Shown piece by piece: positions 17,537-27,729 of a DNA stretch of 64,000 bases (position 1 is the first letter of the stretch; the number at the start of each line of letters is the position of its first letter). The notes below the pieces were generated by a model. It worked only from the letters and a program-made list of their open reading frames with translations. It had not been told where the DNA came from and did no database searches. Location of the stretch: positions 434,001 through 498,000 of the forward strand of contig NZ_JARDUA010000001.1 in the NCBI RefSeq assembly GCF_029360645.1, written 5' to 3'. The translations under genes and the position numbers were made by a program. This DNA comes from Pontibacter litorisediminis (GTDB taxonomy: Bacteria; Bacteroidota; Bacteroidia; Cytophagales; Hymenobacteraceae).

Positions 17537-18895
17537 ATGAAGAATACCCCATTCAAAATTTTTATCCTGGACGATGATATTTGGTACAGTGAGCTACTGG
17601 AGTATCATCTTTCTTTAAATCCTGACTACGAACTAAAGAAGTTCCACGCTGCCAAAGACTGCCTGGCCAATCTGCACCAGCGGCCTAACGTGCTAACCCT
17701 TGACTATTCCTTACCCGACAAAAACGGGGCGGAGGTGCTGCACAAGATTAAAGAGCAAAGCCCAGACACGCAAGTGATCATTATTTCCGGGCAAAAAGAT
17801 GTGGCAACCGCTGTAGACCTGCTAAAGAAGGGCGCTTACGACTACATTGTAAAGGATGAGGATACCCCCGAGCGCCTTTGGAACACGGTAAACAAAATTC
17901 GTGAGAACGTGTCGCTTCGGGAGGAGATCGACCAGTTGCGCGAGGAGATCGGCCAGAAGTATGACTTCAGCAACTTTATCATCGGCAACAGCGAGGCCAT
18001 GAGGCAGGTGTTCAACATGATGGGCAAGGCTGCTAAAACGAACATCACCGTTTCCATTAATGGTGAGACCGGAACAGGGAAAGAGTTGGTTGCGAAGGCC
18101 ATACACTACAACAGCACAAGAAAGAAAATGCCCTATGTGGCTGTGAACGTAGCCGCAATTCCGCGGGAGCTTATTGAGAGTGAGCTTTTCGGACATGAAA
18201 AGGGGGCATTCACGGGGGCTGTGTCGCGACGCCTGGGCAGATTTGAGGAAGCAAACAAGGGCACTATATTTCTGGATGAGATAGGTGAGCTGGATATAAG
18301 CCTGCAGGCTAAGCTCCTTCGCGTTTTACAGGAAAAGGAAATCACGCGCGTTGGAGGCAACAGTGTGGTTCCCGTCGACGCCCGCATCATTGTGGCGACC
18401 CACAAGGACCTGGCCGAGGAAGTAAAAAAGGGCAACTTCCGCGAAGACCTGTACTACCGCCTGTTGGGCCTGCCCATACACTTGCCGCCGCTGCGTGAAC
18501 GCGGAGCCGACATACTGGTGCTGGCCAAGCATTTTATGGATGCCTTTTGTAAGGAAAATGGACTTGGCAAGAAAACCCTTTCGGCAAAGGCGCAGGAGAA
18601 GCTTCTCTCCCACTCGTATCCGGGCAACGTACGCGAGCTGCGCGCCATTATAGAACTAGCAGTGGTGATGGCGGATGAGAACGTAATCGAGGCGCAGGAT
18701 ATCAACCTGACGGCAAGCAGCAGCGAAAAAGATTTTCTGTCCGTGGAGCGGCCACTGCGGGAGTATACCACAGAGATAATCCAGCGCTTCCTGAACAAGT
18801 ATGACCACAATGTGCTACTGGTGGCCGAAAAGCTGGATATCGGCAAATCCACCATCTACAGAATGATTCAAAACAAGGAACTGACCACAGAATGA
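17537..18895 (+). CDS. Sigma-54-dependent response regulator (NtrC family)
   Basis: A 452-residue three-domain activator. The receiver has acidic residues D12-D14, phospho-acceptor D56 (TLDYSLPD) and K106. The AAA+ domain has Walker A GETGTGKE (176-183), the sigma-54 contact loop GAFTGA (223-228) and Walker B IFLDEIG (244-250). A C-terminal Fis-type helix-turn-helix is near 430-448 ([17 protein letters not shown]). It should activate sigma-54 promoters when phosphorylated. The large hybrid histidine kinase 190 nt downstream on the same strand, with its own Hpt domain, is the obvious phosphodonor candidate. The target genes are not evident here. Confidence 0.95.
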   Translation: MKNTPFKIFILDDDIWYSELLEYHLSLNPDYELKKFHAAKDCLANLHQRPNVLTLDYSLPDKNGAEVLHKIKEQSPDTQVIIISGQKDVATAVDLLKKGAYDYIVKDEDTPERLWNTVNKIRENVSLREEIDQLREEIGQKYDFSNFIIGNSEAMRQVFNMMGKAAKTNITVSINGETGTGKELVAKAIHYNSTRKKMPYVAVNVAAIPRELIESELFGHEKGAFTGAVSRRLGRFEEANKGTIFLDEIGELDISLQAKLLRVLQEKEITRVGGNSVVPVDARIIVATHKDLAEEVKKGNFREDLYYRLLGLPIHLPPLRERGADILVLAKHFMDAFCKENGLGKKTLSAKAQEKLLSHSYPGNVRELRAIIELAVVMADENVIEAQDINLTASSSEKDFLSVERPLREYTTEIIQRFLNKYDHNVLLVAEKLDIGKSTIYRMIQNKELTTE

Positions 18896-19089
18896 CCCTT
18901 TTCATAAGCCAAAATCAGGCAAAGGGGTACAAATGACATTTTCATAAAGCCTACCATCAGGCTGGGGCCGCTCCTGAACATGCACAGCAAACGCGTTTAT
19001 GGTAGTAGCGCTGAGCCTAAAGTGGCTAGGCATCCCCACAACAGTATAGATGGATTTATCAAGCATTCGGCATTGGCATTAGGTTGCGT

Positions 19090-22000
19090 ATGACACGAGA
19101 AGAAGAGCTGCTCAGGCAGCTAGAAGAGGAAAGAAGCGCCCGAAAGGCCGCTGAGGCTCTTGCACAGGAGCGCCTGGTAGAAATAGAGCAGGTAAAGCGG
19201 CGAATTGCCTCAACACATGATGCTACAAACGAGGGGGCATTCCCTTTTTCCAAAGACTTTGCAAGTGGCTCAGACTGGAGCAATATGCAGGCGGAGGTAC
19301 AGGATGAGTATCCGAGCCCTGTTTTTCGCCTGAGTTTCTCCGGTGAGGTACTGCTGGCCAACTTGGCTGCCCAGGACTTTATGTATGGCTTCATGAGGCA
19401 CAGGCTTCACGCCTTAAAAAGGCTGCTACTCCTGCACATCAGCCGTATCAGGAAGCAGCAAGGCAACAAGTCGGCAGCTTTTGACTTGTGCATAGCGGAC
19501 AGGTACTACCATGTGCTCTACTACCCTGTGCCTACTAAAGGCTACTTCAATATCTACATGACTGACTTTACGGAGCAGCGCAAAGCCGAAGAGGCTCTGT
19601 CTGAAAGCCAGAAGCTGCTGCGTAACATCGCGCTCACCATTCCTATCATAGTATATATATATGATGTAGAGAAAGACACCTGCATTTACATGAATGAGCA
19701 GATCCAGGCGGTGTTAGGCTATAGCGGGCAAGACCTGGATGAGATGAAGGGCCAGATTTTCTCTCGTGTGGTGGTTCCGGAGCAAAAACAGGCTATTCAG
19801 AGGCACATGCAGCGCATGCAGCAGGCAAGTGACGGCGAAGTGTTGGACATAGAGTATACGGTGCAAACCAAGACCGGGGAGTTGAAAAACCTCTTTTGCC
19901 GGGAGAGTGTATTTAAGCGCAAGGACAGCGGGGCGGTTAAACTGATCATCGGGTCGGCAGAGGATGTGACGCAACTACGCCAGCAAAGCTTTGAGCTGCT
20001 TCGCCAGAAGAACTTTTACGAAGCCATTCTTAACCATATCCCCTCCGATGTAGCGGTGTACAACAACCAGCTGCAATACTTGTATGTGAACCCCGCAGCC
20101 ATAACAGACAACGAAGTACGCCGCTGGATAATTGGCAAGACAAATAAGGACTACAGCATCCTGCGCAATATCCCGCAGGAGCGCATGAAGCAACGTAGCC
20201 AGCACCTGCAGATGGTATTAGCAACAAAAGAACGGGTGGAGTTTGAAGAGTGCACGCTGGACCGCCAAGGCACCGCCTCTTACCATATCCGGAGGCTGAA
20301 CCCTGTTCTGAATCAACAGGGAGAGGTAGAACTAATCATCGGGCATGGGTTGAACATCACGGAGTTGCGCCGCGCGCAGGAGGAAATCGTGGCCAGCGAG
20401 GCCAAAAACCGTGCAATACTGGCTGCAATCCCTTATCTCATGTTCATCATCGACCAGCATGGCAATTACCTTGACATGCAGAATGAGCAGCAGAACACCC
20501 TGATAGTCCCTAAAGAACAGGTGATAGGCAGCAATATCTACAGCCTGCTGCCCACGGATCTTGCCTCTAAGCTAATGGAGAAGATAGGCAAGGTTTTAAG
20601 CTCTGGCGTAAGTGAAAAAGTAGACTATGACTTGGAGCTTCCTGTGGGCATACGCCACTTTGAGGACAGCATCTTAAAGTACAGCGACAATGAAGTATTA
20701 ACCATCGTACGGGACGTTACAGAGGAGAAAAGAGCCGCGCAGGAGGTACGGGAGAAAAACGAATTTATTCGCCAGGTACTTGATGCCAGCCCCAGCCTGA
20801 TCTATGTTAAGGATGCAGAGGGTAAAATGGTGTTGGCTAACCAAGGGTTCGCAAACCTTTTCGGTAAGTCTTTAGAGGAGGTGCTCGGCCAACACAACGA
20901 TGATATCCATCACCAAAAGGAAGAAGCAGCCTTTTACAGGGATGTAGACCAGCAGGTTATGCAGGAGCAGCGCGAGGTGCGGGTGCAGGAGCGCTTTACC
21001 GATCAGGCCGGGGAAGTACAGTGGTTTAACACTGTAAAGAAGCCCCTCATTACCAGCGACGGAAAAGTGAACGTGCTGGGCGTTTCCACCAATGTGACGG
21101 AGCAGCGCCTGGCCAACAAGCGCCTGAAAGCCAGCGAGGAGTTGCACCGGCTGCTCTCCGAAAACTCCAAAGACATGGTAAGCCTGCACAACCTGGATGG
21201 CAGCTATATCTATGTGTCCAAGGCTGTAGAGGAAGTTCTGGGCTTCAAGCAGGATGAACTGCTGCAAAAACAGCTGCATGAGGTGGTACACCCCGCTGAC
21301 TTTGAATATCTGCAAGAGCAGGTACAGTACGAGGTGCTCAAGCTGAAGCTGAACATTACGCTGCAGCACCGCTTTATTCGCCGCGACGGCACCGAGCTAT
21401 GGGCAGAAACAAACATTCGACCGATTCTGAACGAGCACGGGGAGCCTGTGAAGCTGCAGTCTGCGGCCCGCGACATTACCCAGCGGCGCAAATCTGAGGG
21501 GGCTCTGAAAAGCAGCGAAAAAAAGTACCGCGACCTGATAAACTACAGCCCGGCCTACATCTGCACGCACGATTTGGACGGCACTATACAGTCTGTGAAC
21601 CCGTACCTGCTAAACACGCTGGGCTATACCTCTGAGGAGATGATCGGGCATAGCCTAGTTGAGTTTTTCCCCGAAGGCGCCAAAGAAAACTTCCTTCTGT
21701 ACCTTCAGAAGTTCAGCACAGCTAATCTAATAGATGGTGTTTTGACTATCCTTAACAAGGAAAAGGAAATTCGCCATTTGTATTACAAGAACTACAAAGT
21801 AGAGGAGCCAAACATGGCACCCTATATCATTGCCATCGCGCAAGATATAACGGATCGCCTGAGGACGGAGCAGGAACTGACTAAGGCCAAGGAGGCCGCT
21901 GAGGAGTCGGCGCGGGTGAAGGAGAACTTCATGGCCAATATGAGCCATGAGATCCGTACCCCGATGAATGGTATCCTGGGGATGGCCGGGCTCCTGCACA

Positions 22001-23430
22001 AAACCGAGTTGACTGACACGCAGCAGAATTACCTCAACATTATCAAACAGTCAGCCGAGAACCTGCTGGTGATTATAAACGACATTCTGGATATTGCCAA
22101 GATTGATGCCGGCAAGCTGGAGTTGGAGGAGATACCCTTTAACTTAAGCGAAGCAGTACAGTTGGCTTTCCAGACGTTTATCTACAAAGCCGAGGAAAAA
22201 GGACTTACCTATACCTCTGTAAAGCCACACACGATGTACCCAGTGGTAGTGGGCGATCCTTACCGGCTTAACCAGGTACTGCTGAACCTGCTGAGTAACG
22301 CCATTAAATTTACCGACGAAGGCAGTGTGACCTTGAGCTACGAGGTACTGAATGAGGACGACGACAGTATTAGCCTGGAATTTAGTGTGGCAGATACAGG
22401 CATCGGCATCCCTCCTTCTAAGATGGGGTACATATTTGAGGGCTTCAGCCAAGCCTACTCCAGTACCACGCGCAAGTATGGCGGTACCGGCCTGGGCCTT
22501 AGCATTTCTCAAACGCTTATTGAGATGCAAAACGGGCGCATATGGGTAGAAAGTAAAGAAGGCGAAGGCAGCGCTTTCAAATTCTCACTGACTTACCCAA
22601 AATCTGCGGAAGAGTTACCAGTGGCCCAGGACGAAGTAATTGACTACAGTAGCCTGAGAGACATAAAAGTACTTCTGGCAGAAGATAATGAGGTGAACGT
22701 GTTCCTGGCGCAATCAATCCTGGAGGGATGGGGAGCCCAGGTAGATGTAGCTTATAATGGTCGTGAGGCAGTAAAGCTGGCGGAGCAAAACCAATATGAT
22801 GTAGTGCTAATGGATATTCAGATGCCTGAACTGAGCGGTATCGACGCGACACAAGACATACGCAGCCTTACAGATACGGCCAAAGCCGGAGTACCGATAA
22901 TGGCGATGACAGCCAACGCCCTGAAGGGGGATGCTGAGAAGTACCTGGCCGCTGGCATGAACGACTATATTTCAAAGCCTTTTGAGGAAGACAAGCTGTT
23001 CAAGAAGATAGAGGCGCTCCTGCCGCACAGGCAGCCCCAGAGAGAAGAGCAGCCGCACCCAACCGTGGAGCAAAGCGCAGAAGAAAAACCGCTGTACGAC
23101 CTGGCCATGCTGGAGAAAATCTCCCGTGGGAATAAAGCCTTTATCAGGAAAACCATGCATTTGTTCCTGGATACCGTACCTGTAACCATGGCCGATATGC
23201 AGCAAAAGCATGCTCAAGCCGATTGGGATGGAGTGAGTGCCGCCGCCCATAAGCTTAAGTCTACCATTGACACCATGCGTATTGAAAAGGCGAAAGACGT
23301 GGTACGGCGGATCGAAAGCCAAGCCAAGGAAAAGCAGAACCTACCTGCCGTTGAAAAAGATATCAAAACGCTGGTACAGGTAATGGAGCAGGTAATAGGC
23401 CAGCTGAGCGCTGAGTTAGCAGAAGTATAA
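19090..23430 (+). CDS. Multi-PAS hybrid sensor histidine kinase with receiver and Hpt domains
   Basis: A 1446-residue protein with no membrane segment, so a cytoplasmic sensor. Order: N-terminal coiled coil (EEELLRQLEEERSARKAAE), then about seven PAS domains, each introduced by a short linker helix. The kinase core follows, with H953 in MSHEIRTPMNG, an N box near NLLSNAIKF, G boxes DTGIGIP and GGTGLGLS. A receiver has D1242 in VVLMDIQMP. The C-terminal Hpt domain has H1387 in AHKLKS. A complete internal His-Asp-His relay is therefore present, with the NtrC-type regulator upstream as likely final acceptor. ATG at 19090 is chosen over TTG at 19084. Signals sensed by the PAS array are unknown. 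Confidence 0.95.
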   Translation: MTREEELLRQLEEERSARKAAEALAQERLVEIEQVKRRIASTHDATNEGAFPFSKDFASGSDWSNMQAEVQDEYPSPVFRLSFSGEVLLANLAAQDFMYGFMRHRLHALKRLLLLHISRIRKQQGNKSAAFDLCIADRYYHVLYYPVPTKGYFNIYMTDFTEQRKAEEALSESQKLLRNIALTIPIIVYIYDVEKDTCIYMNEQIQAVLGYSGQDLDEMKGQIFSRVVVPEQKQAIQRHMQRMQQASDGEVLDIEYTVQTKTGELKNLFCRESVFKRKDSGAVKLIIGSAEDVTQLRQQSFELLRQKNFYEAILNHIPSDVAVYNNQLQYLYVNPAAITDNEVRRWIIGKTNKDYSILRNIPQERMKQRSQHLQMVLATKERVEFEECTLDRQGTASYHIRRLNPVLNQQGEVELIIGHGLNITELRRAQEEIVASEAKNRAILAAIPYLMFIIDQHGNYLDMQNEQQNTLIVPKEQVIGSNIYSLLPTDLASKLMEKIGKVLSSGVSEKVDYDLELPVGIRHFEDSILKYSDNEVLTIVRDVTEEKRAAQEVREKNEFIRQVLDASPSLIYVKDAEGKMVLANQGFANLFGKSLEEVLGQHNDDIHHQKEEAAFYRDVDQQVMQEQREVRVQERFTDQAGEVQWFNTVKKPLITSDGKVNVLGVSTNVTEQRLANKRLKASEELHRLLSENSKDMVSLHNLDGSYIYVSKAVEEVLGFKQDELLQKQLHEVVHPADFEYLQEQVQYEVLKLKLNITLQHRFIRRDGTELWAETNIRPILNEHGEPVKLQSAARDITQRRKSEGALKSSEKKYRDLINYSPAYICTHDLDGTIQSVNPYLLNTLGYTSEEMIGHSLVEFFPEGAKENFLLYLQKFSTANLIDGVLTILNKEKEIRHLYYKNYKVEEPNMAPYIIAIAQDITDRLRTEQELTKAKEAAEESARVKENFMANMSHEIRTPMNGILGMAGLLHKTELTDTQQNYLNIIKQSAENLLVIINDILDIAKIDAGKLELEEIPFNLSEAVQLAFQTFIYKAEEKGLTYTSVKPHTMYPVVVGDPYRLNQVLLNLLSNAIKFTDEGSVTLSYEVLNEDDDSISLEFSVADTGIGIPPSKMGYIFEGFSQAYSSTTRKYGGTGLGLSISQTLIEMQNGRIWVESKEGEGSAFKFSLTYPKSAEELPVAQDEVIDYSSLRDIKVLLAEDNEVNVFLAQSILEGWGAQVDVAYNGREAVKLAEQNQYDVVLMDIQMPELSGIDATQDIRSLTDTAKAGVPIMAMTANALKGDAEKYLAAGMNDYISKPFEEDKLFKKIEALLPHRQPQREEQPHPTVEQSAEEKPLYDLAMLEKISRGNKAFIRKTMHLFLDTVPVTMADMQQKHAQADWDGVSAAAHKLKSTIDTMRIEKAKDVVRRIESQAKEKQNLPAVEKDIKTLVQVMEQVIGQLSAELAEV

Positions 23431-23563
23431 ACTTTGGCGTAGTTACACAGGCCTCGTGCACTGTGAGCCGCAGGAGCTTTATGCTCCATGCATGCGGGGC
23501 CGGTCAGACGTAAACCTCTGCCAGGGATTTCGTATCTTAACCTTATAAAAAAGGCAGCCACAC

Positions 23564-24727
23564 ATGACGCACCCAACTATTCCTGATCTCCATCAACTGA
23601 TTGAACTACGGCAGGCGCTTCACCAGCACCCCGAGCTTTCCGGGGCCGAAACTGCTACGGCAGCGCGAATCGCGGCGCAGCTGCAGCAGTACAAACCAGA
23701 CACTGTACTGACAAACGTGGGCGGTACGGGTGTAGTGGCCATTTTTGAGAGCGATCGCCCTGCCGAAGGCCCCACCCTGCTTTTCAGGTCGGAGTTAGAC
23801 GCCCTGCCCATCGAGGAGCAGAACCCGGGGCTCGCTTATACTTCGTCCAAAGCGGGAGTAGCACACCTTTGCGGGCATGATGGGCATATGGCTATTTTGA
23901 TGGGATTGGCCAGCCTGCTGCACAAGTATAAGCCTGCCAGGGGGCGCGCTGTCTTGCTGTTTCAGCCGGCAGAAGAAACAGGCGCAGGTGCTTGGGAGAT
24001 GCTGCAGGACGCGCGCCTGCTGGCACTGCAGCCCGACTATGTTTTTGCACTGCACAACCTGCCAGGAATACCGCTGCACCAGGTGGTGGTACGGGAACAG
24101 GTGTTCGCCTCCGCCTCCACCGGTATGATCGTTGAGCTGCAGGGGCACCCTTCTCACGCCGCAGAACCTGAAAACGGGTTGAACCCGGGAGAGGCAATGG
24201 CCGAGATCATACTTGCCTTCCACCGGCTTATCCGCCAGGAGGAGCTCTTTGAGGACCTGACCTTGCTGACAGTCATACACGCCCGCCTCGGGGAGGTGGC
24301 GTTTGGAACAAATCCTGGCTATGGCACCGTAATGGCCACACTCCGCTCCTACCTTTCCTCCGACCTTCAAAAGCTGAAGACCCTTACCGAGCAGCAGGTG
24401 CAGCAAATCTCGCAGAAGTATGGCCTCACGTATAAAATCCATTTTGTAGAAGAGTTTCCGGCCACCGTAAACCAAGCGGAGGCCGTACAGCTGGTGAGAA
24501 ATGCGGCAGTGGCACTCGAACTTGAGGTACAGGAGGCCGTACAGCCTTTCAGATGGTCTGAGGACTTTGGGCACTTTACCTCAAAGTATAAAGGCGCGCT
24601 CTTTGGGCTTGGTTCGGGCACTGCGCAGCCGCAGTTGCACCATGCCAACTATAATTTCCCCGACGAGCTTATTCCAACCGGCTCCGCGCTATTTTACCAA
24701 ATCGCCAAGCAGCTACTTCACCCCTAA
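23564..24727 (+). CDS. M20-family amidohydrolase
   Basis: A 387-residue metal-dependent amidohydrolase of the M20D (hippurate hydrolase/IAA-amino-acid hydrolase) group. It shows CGHDGHMAILMGLA (metal ligands), FQPAEETGAGAWEML (catalytic and ligand Glu), HNLPG, and a dimerisation-domain motif GHPSHAAEPENG. A distal metal-binding segment lies near SEDFGHF. It hydrolyses N-acyl amino acids or related amides in the cytoplasm; the exact substrate is unknown. Alanine racemase begins 5 nt after its stop, so the two are likely co-transcribed. Confidence 0.93.
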   Translation: MTHPTIPDLHQLIELRQALHQHPELSGAETATAARIAAQLQQYKPDTVLTNVGGTGVVAIFESDRPAEGPTLLFRSELDALPIEEQNPGLAYTSSKAGVAHLCGHDGHMAILMGLASLLHKYKPARGRAVLLFQPAEETGAGAWEMLQDARLLALQPDYVFALHNLPGIPLHQVVVREQVFASASTGMIVELQGHPSHAAEPENGLNPGEAMAEIILAFHRLIRQEELFEDLTLLTVIHARLGEVAFGTNPGYGTVMATLRSYLSSDLQKLKTLTEQQVQQISQKYGLTYKIHFVEEFPATVNQAEAVQLVRNAAVALELEVQEAVQPFRWSEDFGHFTSKYKGALFGLGSGTAQPQLHHANYNFPDELIPTGSALFYQIAKQLLHP

Positions 24728-24732
24728 CCATT

Positions 24733-25884
24733 ATGCTACACAGCTCCTACATTGAGATAAGTAAATCAGCACTTCAGAATAACATTGCTTTTCTGCGAGG
24801 CATTATCGGGCCGGATGTGCAACTTTCTTCGGTGGTGAAAGGGAATGCCTACGGCCATGGCATTGAGCAGTTTGTGCCCTTGGCGCAGCAGTGTGGCGTG
24901 ACCCATTTCTCGGTTTTCAGTGCTGATGAGGCCGAGCGCCTGCTGCAGGCGCTGACACAACCAGCCACGGTAATGGTGATGGGCTACCTGGACAACCCTG
25001 AACTGGAATGGGCAATCCAGAACGAGTTGGAGTTCTTTATATTTGAGCTGGACAGGCTGATAGAAGCAGCGGCAGTTGCCAAAAGGCTAGGGAAGCGGGC
25101 CCGGGTGCACTTGGAGCTGGAAACCGGGATGAACCGCACCGGGTTTGATAAGGCCGCGCTGGAACAGGCTGAAGTACTTTTGGAGAGCAGCCGGAACGAA
25201 GTTGAGTTGCAAGGCATCTGTACACATTTTGCCGGTGCGGAAAGTATGCAAAACCATGGCCGGGTTCAAGAGCAGCTGCATCTTTACAGGCAACAGGTAG
25301 AGCGGCTGCAAAAGGCGGGTCACCAGCCCAGGCAGCTACACACGGCCTGTTCTGCCGCCCTGGTCTCTTACCCGGAAACGCACCTGGACATGGTGCGCGT
25401 AGGTATTATGCAGTATGGCTTCTGGCCCAGCCCCGAGACGTACAGCCAGTATATGGGGCAGCAACAAGAGAAAAGAGACCCACTGCGCCGCCTCATCAAC
25501 TGGAAAAGCCGGATCATGAGCCTGAAAAGTGTACCAGAGGGCGAGTACATCGGGTATGGAAACTCCTTTCAGGCGCCGCGCGATATGTTGCTGGCCATAG
25601 TGCCGGTGGGGTATGCCTGGGGCTACAGCCGCACCCTTAGCAACCAGGGGCAGGTGCTCATAAAGGGTCGCCGGGCCGCTGTGGTGGGTACCGTGAACAT
25701 GAATGTGATGATGGTGGACGTGACCAACCTACCGGAGGTGCAGAAAGGAGACGAAGTAGTGCTGCTCGGCAAACAGGGCGACGAAAATATAACGGTCGCC
25801 TCATTTGCGGAGCTCAGCACGCAACTTAATTACGAGCTGCTTACGCGCCTCCCCCTGAACATACCGCGCTACGTAGTAGATTAG
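24733..25884 (+). CDS. alr: Alanine racemase
   Basis: PLP enzyme interconverting L- and D-alanine for peptidoglycan. The 383-residue protein has the PLP lysine K36 in SVVKGNAYGHG, the TIM-barrel motif LELETGMNRTGFD, and HTACSAAL. The C-terminal beta domain carries the catalytic Tyr (Y294) in PVGYAWGYSR. The family usually has GYADG here, so the Asp-to-Trp change is a mild variation, while the Tyr is kept. MVDVTNLPEVQKGDEVVLLG is the usual C-terminal signature. It lies in tandem with the amidohydrolase gene and is convergent with the AsmA-like gene. Confidence 0.95.
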   Translation: MLHSSYIEISKSALQNNIAFLRGIIGPDVQLSSVVKGNAYGHGIEQFVPLAQQCGVTHFSVFSADEAERLLQALTQPATVMVMGYLDNPELEWAIQNELEFFIFELDRLIEAAAVAKRLGKRARVHLELETGMNRTGFDKAALEQAEVLLESSRNEVELQGICTHFAGAESMQNHGRVQEQLHLYRQQVERLQKAGHQPRQLHTACSAALVSYPETHLDMVRVGIMQYGFWPSPETYSQYMGQQQEKRDPLRRLINWKSRIMSLKSVPEGEYIGYGNSFQAPRDMLLAIVPVGYAWGYSRTLSNQGQVLIKGRRAAVVGTVNMNVMMVDVTNLPEVQKGDEVVLLGKQGDENITVASFAELSTQLNYELLTRLPLNIPRYVVD

Positions 25885-25900
25885 CGCGCTTTCTTCAAAG

Positions 25901-27574
25901 CTACTTTTCGGCCATTCCGTTCAAGCCCATACTCGACAAGAAGCCACTGCTCAGGCATTCTTTCCAGTAGTTGAACACCGATTTTTTTGGATCGCGGGTA
26001 ACAGTAATCTCTCCGGTGCGCGGTTTTTCCCCTTCACCGGGGTTGCTCTCTTTTATGGCTATTTTGTTTGCCAGCACAGAAAGCACCTCCTTTCCAAAGC
26101 TCTGCTCTCCGCCCGTTCCTTTGCTAAGAAGCTCTACCTTCAGGTTGTTGTACAGCAAAGTCATCTCACCACTGGCACGGGTCTCGTTCAACTCTGCCCT
26201 AAACCGGCCGCTGCGCACCTCCCCACTTTCCAGTTCTACAAAAGCGGTTGGTATCAGAATAGGATTCAGCATTTGCAGGTTGGCGGGGCCAATCTCCCCC
26301 TCTATTGAGTGGTAACAGTTCTCATGCAGCAGCGGCAGGCGGATTGTTACCTGCAGTTTGGCCCGGTCCATGACCATACTACTGGCCTGTACCACGGCAG
26401 GCTTGTCAACAGAAATCTGCTCAGGTATGTTAGAGACGTTCGTGATGATAGCATTGAGTTGATGAAACGTAATATGCCCCCGCTCCTGCGCCTTCGGTAC
26501 AAGCTCGGCGTATCGGATATAGCCATTCTTCAGCTCCACCGAATCAATAAGAAAAGGGGTTTTGATGCGCTGCACCAGCTGGTGCGGCAGCTCTTTGTTG
26601 CTCTTGTCTTGGAAGTTCTGCTTGTCTTTGAAAGCATTGAGGGCAGGCGTCTGCAGCAGCACATGCCCCACATGCAGCTTGTTCGTACGAGAGTGCTCCC
26701 CAAAAGCTACGTTCCTTAAGGTTAACTGCTCAACCTCCACCTCCTGGTGGGTCACCGCTTCTCCCTTCGCTCTGGCTAATTCTGCCGGGCTCAGGATGGG
26801 TTGCAGCTTTATCTGTTGCACCAGCACCTCCCCTTTCTTCGTGCTGGTGTAGAGTGAGTCCGAGCTAAAGCGATAGTATTCCTGAGGCAGGAGATAAGCT
26901 GCATCTTTAGCCTCTAATGTATAGTTATGGGCGTAATAAGCCCTATCCTTTGCATTATAGGAGGCGCTGTCTAGCTGAAAGTCATCCACGGCTAACCGAA
27001 ACCGGCGCACCGAAAGCAAGGTATCCCCCTTAGGCCCGTCTCGGTAATACAAGCTTGCCTGGCGCACATCAATTTTACCTATCCCCAGGCCTTGTATAAA
27101 GCCTTTAGCTGTTTCATGCAGTGGCTTGTGTGTTTCGGTAGTATCAGCGCGCATATTCGACAGCAGCAGTTTGGGCTCAAGCACCTCCATCTCCTCCAGC
27201 TGCACCTGCTGCTTGAACAGTGCTTTCGCATAGCTTAGGTTTCGCAAATGGATAGCACCGGCATGCAGGTCGAGGAGTGTGCGCGGCACCTCCTGCCCTT
27301 GCTGCATCAGTTGCTTCCATTTCTTATAATCAGGCTGCAGGCGCAGGCTGTCTACCGACAGGCTACCTATGAACGGGGAGGTTGTCAGGCCGTATAACTG
27401 GAGCTTGTAAATGCCTTTCGACTGCTCTGATACCATTCGCTCTACCTTATTCTCCAGCCACACCGTGAAAAAGAACAGGCTTATGAAGAGCAGAAGCGCA
27501 AGGCCCAATACCCAGGCACCTGCTTTAAGCCACTTAATAGTTTTAGCAGATTTTTTGTTATTGTTCGCATGCAT
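25901..27574 (-). CDS. AsmA/DUF748-like membrane-anchored protein
   Basis: A 557-residue protein with a basic N-terminus, one membrane segment (WLKAGAWVLGLALLLFISLFFF, about residues 16-37) and a long beta-rich periplasmic region. Repeated phrases such as VQLEEMEVLEPKLLL, GKIDVRQASLYYRDG, VEVEQLTLRNVAFG and IDSVELKNGYIRYAEL are typical of AsmA/DUF748 repeating-groove proteins, which are linked to lipid transport or membrane homeostasis. I cannot assign it more exactly. ATG at 27574 (MHANNNKK) is preferred over the longer open frame from 27616. The end is convergent with alr. Confidence 0.65.
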   Translation of the reverse strand: MHANNNKKSAKTIKWLKAGAWVLGLALLLFISLFFFTVWLENKVERMVSEQSKGIYKLQLYGLTTSPFIGSLSVDSLRLQPDYKKWKQLMQQGQEVPRTLLDLHAGAIHLRNLSYAKALFKQQVQLEEMEVLEPKLLLSNMRADTTETHKPLHETAKGFIQGLGIGKIDVRQASLYYRDGPKGDTLLSVRRFRLAVDDFQLDSASYNAKDRAYYAHNYTLEAKDAAYLLPQEYYRFSSDSLYTSTKKGEVLVQQIKLQPILSPAELARAKGEAVTHQEVEVEQLTLRNVAFGEHSRTNKLHVGHVLLQTPALNAFKDKQNFQDKSNKELPHQLVQRIKTPFLIDSVELKNGYIRYAELVPKAQERGHITFHQLNAIITNVSNIPEQISVDKPAVVQASSMVMDRAKLQVTIRLPLLHENCYHSIEGEIGPANLQMLNPILIPTAFVELESGEVRSGRFRAELNETRASGEMTLLYNNLKVELLSKGTGGEQSFGKEVLSVLANKIAIKESNPGEGEKPRTGEITVTRDPKKSVFNYWKECLSSGFLSSMGLNGMAEK

Positions 27575-27729
27575 GTAGAAGTGCGGTTTAGCCTTCCATA
27601 CGCAGATTTGGCACAATCGCTGTAAAATGACGGGCTTTGCTTCACCGAATCAGCCCAACTTTTAGAACATCAGCACTTTATTCGACATATTTACAAGCTG
27701 CGTACAACAGGACATTAACTAAAAGGCAT

